In this document: piece by piece, positions 59,470 to 64,000 of the stretch
How the letters are laid out: each line of letters begins with the position of its first letter
Position numbering within the stretch: position 1 is the stretch's first letter
Source of the DNA: Cytophagaceae bacterium
GTDB taxonomy: Bacteria > Bacteroidota > Bacteroidia > Cytophagales > Flexibacteraceae
DNA: 64,000 nt
Direction of reading: 5' to 3'
Assembly (NCBI GenBank): GCA_947458545.1
Contig: CANGYH010000006.1
Span: 62,001-126,000, forward strand
The notes under the pieces: generated by a model
What the model was told of the DNA's origin: nothing
Database searches by the model: none
What the model saw: the letters and a program-made list of their open reading frames with translations, nothing else
Position numbers and translations under genes: made by a program

Positions 59470-59518
59470 TCGAGGGCTCCAGCCCTCGCAACCCTCGCTG
59501 GCAGGGCTCCAGCCCTGC
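59470..59518. repeat. Two GGGCTCCAGCCC hairpins
   Basis: CGAGGGCTCCAGCCCTCG (59471-59488) and GCAGGGCTCCAGCCCTGC (59501-59518), both perfect palindromes with the same core. Confidence 0.8.
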
Positions 59519-59607
59519 ATACCCCCCTACCGTAAATCCGGCGCAACGGCACAAATGCAGCCTGGGCAAAGCCCATGGCATACCTTACCCAAAGCTGGTA
59601 ACCACAT

Positions 59608-59733
59608 CGCAACCTGTCGCAAGTCTTTAGCGACCCGATTAGGGGAGCGATGACTTGTGACGCCCATTGCAGCACAGTCTTCAGACTGGCGTAGCACCCG
59701 ACAAAACTCCCGACATTTCCCGACAAAAAACCC
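59608..59733 (-). repeat. GTCGCAAGTC element, copy b
   Basis: Core CTGTCGCAAGTCTTTAGCGAC with GACTTGTGAC, then CAGTCTTCAGACTG hairpin and ACCCGACAAAACTCCCGAC tail. It is nearly identical to the 21.6-kb copy read in the other direction. Confidence 0.8.
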
Positions 59734-59762
59734 TTGCAACATCCTAAAAACCAGCCATAAAA

Positions 59763-59817
59763 GCGTTCGGCTTTAGCCGTCGCCATAGCAGTAGCCCCTG
59801 GCTTTAGCCTGGGGTAA
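59763..59817 (-). repeat. GGCTAAAGCC-type palindromic repeat, copy c (inverted)
   Basis: Reverse of copy a: CGGCTTTAGCCG near the left, then GTAGCCCCTGGC and GGCTTTAGCC on the right. Confidence 0.75.
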
Positions 59818-60026
59818 ACACGTAGGCCTCGCGGGCTAATGGTCAATTTTCAAATTGCCCAACGGTGTTTTGCTCCCCCTCTCCCCTGGAGGGGGAGAGG
59901 GGGTTGGGGGGTGAGGGGGCCTCGTCCCCGGCGCACCGTAAGGCTTTATGCGAAATGACCATCAGCCCGCGCTACAATCCGCACCTCACACCATCCGCAT
60001 CTCGCCAGGCCTGCCGCCCTACCCTA

Positions 60027-60080
60027 CACGCGAGGCGCAGCCTCGCCATAGCACGTGTCAAGGGCATAGCCTTTGCACAG
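60027..60080 (-). repeat. REP element 5 (inverted, diverged)
   Basis: Minus-strand reading CTGTGCAAAGGCTATGCCC, then TTGACACGTGCTATG and GCGAGGCTGCGCCTCGC. The first palindrome has drifted (CAAAGGC/GCCCTTG) while the second and the CACGTGCT linker are kept. Confidence 0.8.
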
Positions 60081-60119
60081 TATGCCAGGCGCAGCCCCCG
60101 CCAAACAGCCCAAAATTTT

Positions 60120-62885
60120 TTAATTCTTCACCCCCACCGCTTCTACCCCGCCGGCCAGCTTGCGGGCGCGGCCAAACTCAAGAATGGCGTCGATGAATTC
60201 GTAGGGCTTCATCCCCTCCAGTGCCGCCTGGTGGAAGATGCACGTGGCGGGTGTCATCCCCGGCAAGCTGTTTACCTCGATGACGATCGTCTCGGCCTGC
60301 CCATCGGGCAGCACGCGGACAAAGGCATCTGTGCGGCAATAGCCTTGCACGTTCAGGATGCGGGCCACGCGCTCCAGCTCGGCGCGGACGGACAGCGCGA
60401 TGCGGTCTCGGCGGCGGGCATCGCGGTCGTAGCGGGCCGGGGTGATGTTCTGCCCTTCGCCGGCCAGAAACTTCTCTTCCAGGCTCAGTACCTCGCCCGT
60501 GGCCAGGGCCTCGCTGGGCTCAAAAACCTGGTAGCGCAGTTGGTTGCCGGCCTCCAGGTGGGTCAGCAGGCCGCCGGTAATTTCTAGAAAATGGGCCGCG
60601 CCTGCCCGGTCAATCAGCTCCTCGACCATAAAGACGTCCTTGCGCGGAAACTCCTCGTTGCGCTGCAGGTGCAGCGTCTGGGCATCTTCGGCGTTGAGCA
60701 GCACACCCCCGCGCAGGATGAGGCGGGCAAAGGCCTCCAGCTCGCCGCGGTTCTTGATCTTCTTGACGGCGGCCGAGCAGCCATCGTCGCAGGGCTTGGC
60801 TATGAGCGGGTAGCCGAAGTCTTGCTCCAGCCGGGCCACCACGGCGGCGGCATCGGCCTCCCAATCGGCCCGGTGCACCAGCGTATGGCGGGCCACACGG
60901 ACGCCGTGGCGGGCCAGCAGCTCGTTGGTCTCGTATTTGTTGATGGTGATGCGGCTAGAGGCCGGGCCCGACCCGTTGTAGGGAATGTCCACCCGCTCCA
61001 GCTCTTGCTGCACCACGCCGTCCTCGCCGGGGCGGCCGTGCAGGGCGATGAAGGCCACATCTACCATCCGGGCCAGCTCGGCGTAGGTCACCTTCTGGGC
61101 CTTGGCCAGGGCCTGGCCGGCATACTTCTCGGTGAGGCCGGCGGCTTCTTCGCGGATCTGCACCAGCACGGGGTGGGGCGGCTCTTTGCTCAGCACCTTC
61201 TCGCGGATGTCGTCGGCGTTGTCCTTCAGCATCACGTTGATGGGCAGCAGGTAGAGCTCGTGGCTCTGCGCATCACCCGTCAAAAAGACCGGAATGGCCT
61301 CGTACTTGGCCGAGCTGGCCAGTTTCTCGAACACGTTGCGGCCGCTCTCTACGCTGATGTGCCGCTCGGCCGAGTAGCCCCCCATGATGACGGCCACGCG
61401 GCGGCGCTCGGCGCGGCGCTCTTGCAGGCGGGCCAGGGCCTCGTCTAGCCGGCGCAGCAGGGCCCGCTGGGCCACCAGGCGCTTGCCCGTCTGCAACCGC
61501 TCTGCCAGCGACTGGCGGATGATGTAGGTCAAGAACTGGCTCGGGTTGAGCCCAATCTCAGCCGCCTGGTGGAAGAAGAACGAGCTGGGCATCATGCCCG
61601 AGGTCGTGTTCGGGTCGTTTAAAAACACCTCGCCCGCCTCGGTAATGAAGCCGTCTATGCGCGCATAGGTGTTGAACCGCAGCGCCTCAAACAGATCGGC
61701 ACAGCGCTGGCGGATAAGCTCTATGCGCTCGGCAGCCACGTCTATGGGCGTCACCTTTCGGCTCATGCCGGGCAGGTACTTGCTGCGGTAGTCAAACAGG
61801 TTGCCCGTCTTGATGATCTGCGTCGGAGGCAGGGCAATGGCCTGGCCCTCCTCGCCGCGCACCACGATGCAGCTAAACTCCTTACCGCGGATGAAAGACT
61901 CGAATAGGATCGTGTCTTCGCCATCGAGGGCCTCCAGCACCAGCGTGCCCGTGTAGAGGTTGGAGTCCAGAAAATCAAGCAACTCCTCGGGCCGATGGAA
62001 GAGCAGGCTGCCCTGCTGGGCCTTGTCGGACAGGCTGGCCGATATGGCCCCGCCCGGCCCTGGAGAAACAGCCACCGGCAGGCCGATGCCGCCGCGGATG
62101 TCGGTCAGGTGCTGCAGGTAGGCGTGCTTCTGCTCGGGCGTCTGCTTCTGCCAGGTGCGCTGCTGGATCTCCTCTATAAAGAAGGCCCGGTTCACGGCCT
62201 GCTCAAAGGCGGACTCGGTGGCATCCTCTAAGATGGTGATGCCGATGGAGCTGCCCTGGCGCGGGGCCTTCACCACCAGGGGCAGGCCCAGTTGGGCCAC
62301 CACGGTATGTAGCAGGCGCTCCCGGTCTTGGCGGTCTAGCCAGGCCTGGCGCTGCAGCACCAGGCTGCGGGGGCGGGCAAAGCCGGCCTGCGTCATCAGG
62401 CCGCCCTGCACCAGCTTGTCTATGCCAATGGCCGAGGGCAACACCCCCGAGCCCGTGTAGGGGATACCGTACCACTCCAGCAATCCCTGAATGGCCCCAT
62501 CTTCTCCATAAGGCCCGTGCAGGCAGAGGAAGGCCAGGTCCATCAGGCCGGGCAGCTCGTCGGGCCGCAGCTTGCGGCCTACCGAGGCGGCAATGGCATC
62601 CAGCTCGGCCTGGGGCCGGTCGGCCAGGCTCTCGATGTAGTACTGAAACTGCCGGTTGCGGTCAGCCTCCCGCGGTTGGTAGGCGGGGGCAGGGTAAAAG
62701 TCGCGGATGGTACCCTTGTAGATGAAGCTCCAGTCTAGCAGAATAAACTGCCCCAGCGAGTCTATAAAGATGGGTACCGGCTCAAAAAGCTGCTTGTTGA
62801 GGTTGTCGTACACGGTGCGCCCACCGGCAAAAGACACTTCCCGCTCCCGGCTCTGCCCACCGAAGAGGATACCAACACGGATCAT
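60120..62885 (-). CDS. Tandem two-module D-Ala-D-Ala-ligase-like ATP-grasp protein
   Basis: 921 residues from the ATG at 62885 (MIRVGILFGGQSREREVS); codons further upstream are spacer, and a TACCTTTG box lies at 62897-62890. Two complete ligase modules lie in one chain. Module 1 (about 1-485) has GILFGGQSREREVS, FLCLHGPYGEDGAIQGLLE, LPLVVKAPRQGSSIGI and NDPNTTSGMMPSSFFFHQAA. Module 2 (about 495-921) has VAVIMGGYSAERHIS, FIALHGRPGEDGVVQQELE, YPLIAKPCDDGCSAAVKK and EVNSLPGMTPATCIFHQAA. Both end in the unusual FHQAAxxGxxP motif, so they arose by duplication. Canonical Ddl is one module of about 330 residues. It probably makes D-Ala-D-Ala or another dipeptide. No murein genes are adjacent. Confidence 0.85.
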   Translation of the reverse strand: MIRVGILFGGQSREREVSFAGGRTVYDNLNKQLFEPVPIFIDSLGQFILLDWSFIYKGTIRDFYPAPAYQPREADRNRQFQYYIESLADRPQAELDAIAASVGRKLRPDELPGLMDLAFLCLHGPYGEDGAIQGLLEWYGIPYTGSGVLPSAIGIDKLVQGGLMTQAGFARPRSLVLQRQAWLDRQDRERLLHTVVAQLGLPLVVKAPRQGSSIGITILEDATESAFEQAVNRAFFIEEIQQRTWQKQTPEQKHAYLQHLTDIRGGIGLPVAVSPGPGGAISASLSDKAQQGSLLFHRPEELLDFLDSNLYTGTLVLEALDGEDTILFESFIRGKEFSCIVVRGEEGQAIALPPTQIIKTGNLFDYRSKYLPGMSRKVTPIDVAAERIELIRQRCADLFEALRFNTYARIDGFITEAGEVFLNDPNTTSGMMPSSFFFHQAAEIGLNPSQFLTYIIRQSLAERLQTGKRLVAQRALLRRLDEALARLQERRAERRRVAVIMGGYSAERHISVESGRNVFEKLASSAKYEAIPVFLTGDAQSHELYLLPINVMLKDNADDIREKVLSKEPPHPVLVQIREEAAGLTEKYAGQALAKAQKVTYAELARMVDVAFIALHGRPGEDGVVQQELERVDIPYNGSGPASSRITINKYETNELLARHGVRVARHTLVHRADWEADAAAVVARLEQDFGYPLIAKPCDDGCSAAVKKIKNRGELEAFARLILRGGVLLNAEDAQTLHLQRNEEFPRKDVFMVEELIDRAGAAHFLEITGGLLTHLEAGNQLRYQVFEPSEALATGEVLSLEEKFLAGEGQNITPARYDRDARRRDRIALSVRAELERVARILNVQGYCRTDAFVRVLPDGQAETIVIEVNSLPGMTPATCIFHQAALEGMKPYEFIDAILEFGRARKLAGGVEAVGVKN

Positions 62886-62934
62886 ACCACAAAGGTAAAC
62901 CCCGGGCCATGGGGTATCCGGGCACCAGTGCCAG

Positions 62935-63489
62935 CTACTCCAACCCGCTTTTAAACGTCTTCTGGTACTGCTCCCAGGGGGTCTTCTTGTAGGCGTTCTC
63001 GCCGTAGAAGCGGATAATGGGCTCAAACTGCTTCGGATCCAGGTACGAGCTGATGTGCTGCAACACGTTCAGCTTCTCGTCTAGATAGACGGTAGTGGGG
63101 TAGCCAAACTGCCCGCTGATGAGGGCAAAGACGACGTCGTGCGTGCCCCGGGCCTGGTTAAAGCCATACACCTGCCCGCGGAAGATGATGTTGGCCGTCT
63201 GCTCGGCGTTCAGCTTCACGGGGTAGTAGTGCTCGTTGAGGTACTTGGCAATGCCCGGCTGCGAGAAGGTCTTTTTGTCCATCACCTTGCACCACCCGCA
63301 CCAGTCGGTGTACACGTCTATAAAGATCTTCTTGGGTTTCTTTTTGGCCAGCTCCTGGGCTTGCTCCAGGGTGTACCAGGTTACTTTTTCGTCGGCCTGG
63401 GGGGTTACAGTTAGGGGCTGGGTGGGGCCACCTGCCAGGGCAGGGGCCAGGGTAAGCATGGCAAGGGCCAGGGTTAGCAGCGCTTTCAT
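62935..63489 (-). CDS. Exported thioredoxin-fold protein (DUF255-like)
   Basis: 184 residues from the ATG at 63489 (MKALLTLALAMLTLAPALAGG, signal peptide); the longer frame includes promoter sequence. The thioredoxin motif is FIDVYTDWCGWCKVMDKKTFSQ (CGWC active site), followed by YFFNQARGTHDVVF-like strands and GYPTTVYLDEKLNVLQHISSYLDPKQF, where the cis-Pro is in YPTTVY. It reduces or forms disulfides in the periplasm. The CGWC pair is close to that of DsbD-gamma or SoxW-like proteins. It is divergent from the aminotransferase, about 100 bp apart. Confidence 0.9.
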   Translation of the reverse strand: MKALLTLALAMLTLAPALAGGPTQPLTVTPQADEKVTWYTLEQAQELAKKKPKKIFIDVYTDWCGWCKVMDKKTFSQPGIAKYLNEHYYPVKLNAEQTANIIFRGQVYGFNQARGTHDVVFALISGQFGYPTTVYLDEKLNVLQHISSYLDPKQFEPIIRFYGENAYKKTPWEQYQKTFKSGLE

Positions 63490-63588
63490 ATCGTTGTACC
63501 TGTAAAGGTAAAGGCGGGGCCTTAGGTTCGTTAGTAACGTTGCTTCAGGCACGTTCCGTATGCCGGCGCTGTGCCCGACCTTTGTGCC

Positions 63589-64000
63589 ATGGCCCACGCT
63601 ACCAACCGTGCCCTGTTCTTTGCCCACCAAGCCCAAACCACCCCCGAGCCCCTGGCTCTGGAGATTACGCGCGCCGAGGGCTGCTGGATGTACCGGCCCG
63701 ACGGCACCCGCGTGCTAGACCTGATATCGGGCATCTCCGTCTCCAACCTCGGCCACCGGCACCCGGCCGTGGTGGCCGCCATCCACCAGCAGGTAGATAC
63801 CTACCTGCACCTGCTGGTCTATGGCGAGGTGGTGCAGACCCCACAGGTGCAACTGGCCCAGGCGCTTGCAGCCACCACGGGCGGCAGGCTGGGCCAGGTG
63901 TATTTCGTAAGCTCAGGGTCAGAGGCTATAGAAGGGGCCATCAAGCTGGCCAAGCGCCATACCGGGCGCTACCAGATTGTCAGTTGCCGCCAGGCCTACC
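63589..64000 (+). CDS. Class III PLP aminotransferase (5' part)
   Basis: The first 137 residues of a PLP-dependent aminotransferase, cut by the window edge. MAHATNRALFFAHQAQTTPEPLALEI is typical of Bacteroidota aspartate/4-aminobutyrate-type members, followed by LDLISGISVSNLGHRHPAVVAAIHQQ, HLLVYGEVVQTPQVQLA and YFVSSGSEAIEGAIKLAKRHTGR (the PLP-phosphate-binding SSGSEA). The Lys that binds PLP lies beyond the edge. The ATG at 63589 follows a GACCTTTG box (63577-63584) by 4 bp. The amino donor cannot be told from this part. Confidence 0.92.
   Translation, partial: MAHATNRALFFAHQAQTTPEPLALEITRAEGCWMYRPDGTRVLDLISGISVSNLGHRHPAVVAAIHQQVDTYLHLLVYGEVVQTPQVQLAQALAATTGGRLGQVYFVSSGSEAIEGAIKLAKRHTGRYQIVSCRQAY

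Larger units (their letters stand above)
59174..60119. other. Dense cluster of palindromic repeats
   Basis: 946 bp without a supported gene. It holds an AT-rich tract, two REP elements, two GGCTAAAGCC-type elements in mirror arrangement, two GGGCTCCAGCCC hairpins, one GTCGCAAGTC element and a CCCCTCTCC/GGAGAGGGG palindrome. A 201-codon frame on the minus strand is a chance reading of these repeats. Confidence 0.75.

Noticed and set aside
59241-59846. 201-codon minus-strand frame
   Set aside because: Consists of REP and other palindromic repeats; its peptide ASLKTVLQWASQVIAPL recurs only where the DNA repeat recurs.
59872-59920. CCCCTCTCC...GGAGAGGGG as a terminator
   Set aside because: No T-run follows and no gene ends nearby; treated as part of the repeat cluster.

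Overview
The window is chromosomal DNA of a GC-rich member of the Bacteroidota, probably near the Cytophagales or Chitinophagia/Saprospiria (inference). Three large secreted proteins and an esterase belong to type IX secretion style surface biology. Two of the large proteins and the esterase end in YPNP or WPNP-type sorting domains. The third carries PKD domains and runs off the left edge. The lineage-restricted families DUF4290 and DUF5606 and a TamL-like lipoprotein are present. The tmRNA encodes the tag GEYSYAMAA, of the form seen in Cytophaga relatives. Promoters follow the Bacteroidota TTG...TAnnTTTG pattern.

Layout. 1-7.8 kb looks like the end of an integrative element: an AT-richer giant PKD-repeat surface protein, then a tyrosine recombinase broken by two in-frame stops, pointing away from the 3' end of ssrA (tmRNA, 7811-8174). 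8.2-17.8 kb is core and surface genes: a fluoride channel, a secreted protein of unknown role, a 1.4k-residue SBBP-repeat T9SS protein, Pcm and a GH31 alpha-glucosidase. 17.8-22.1 kb carries a REP-associated tyrosine transposase (RAYT) between inverted double-palindrome REP elements, a DPP-IV-type peptidase, a repeat-rich spacer and a truncated MNT nucleotidyltransferase. 22.1-31 kb holds a Blh beta-carotene dioxygenase, Era, a fructosamine-kinase-like protein, isocitrate dehydrogenase, an XRE regulator, a stand-alone SRA domain, DUF4290, CorA and a lytic transglycosylase. 31-36.4 kb is lineage-specific: secreted and membrane unknowns, a subtilase, and an AT-richer two-gene unit resembling an ADP-ribosyltransferase-fold protein plus a small partner. 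36.4-43.7 kb has DUF5606, Mrp, GT4, a low-molecular-weight phosphatase, a conserved helical protein, FkbM and an HDAC-like deacylase. 43.9-50.5 kb has a PLD-fold/wHTH protein with a small partner, then an esterase and a T9SS protein that share glucan-binding-like modules. 50.8-58.8 kb is housekeeping (IspH, BioD, PnuC, SpoIIE-type phosphatase, MsrB, TamL, TrmH-type methyltransferase, HAD phosphatase). 58.9-60.1 kb has a self-regulated-looking RHH gene and a dense repeat cluster. 60.1-64 kb has a tandem-duplicated D-Ala-D-Ala-ligase-like ATP-grasp protein, a thioredoxin-fold protein and the start of a class III aminotransferase.

The most interesting signals are: (i) the RAYT with five matching REP elements spread over 42 kb, plus two further dispersed palindromic repeat families that share the same spacers; (ii) the ssrA-linked island with its doubly interrupted integrase and nested dyads; (iii) the double ATP-grasp ligase; (iv) the ART-like gene pair; (v) the stand-alone SRA protein beside an XRE regulator with a histone-H1-like tail. 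No tRNA, rRNA or CRISPR array was seen.
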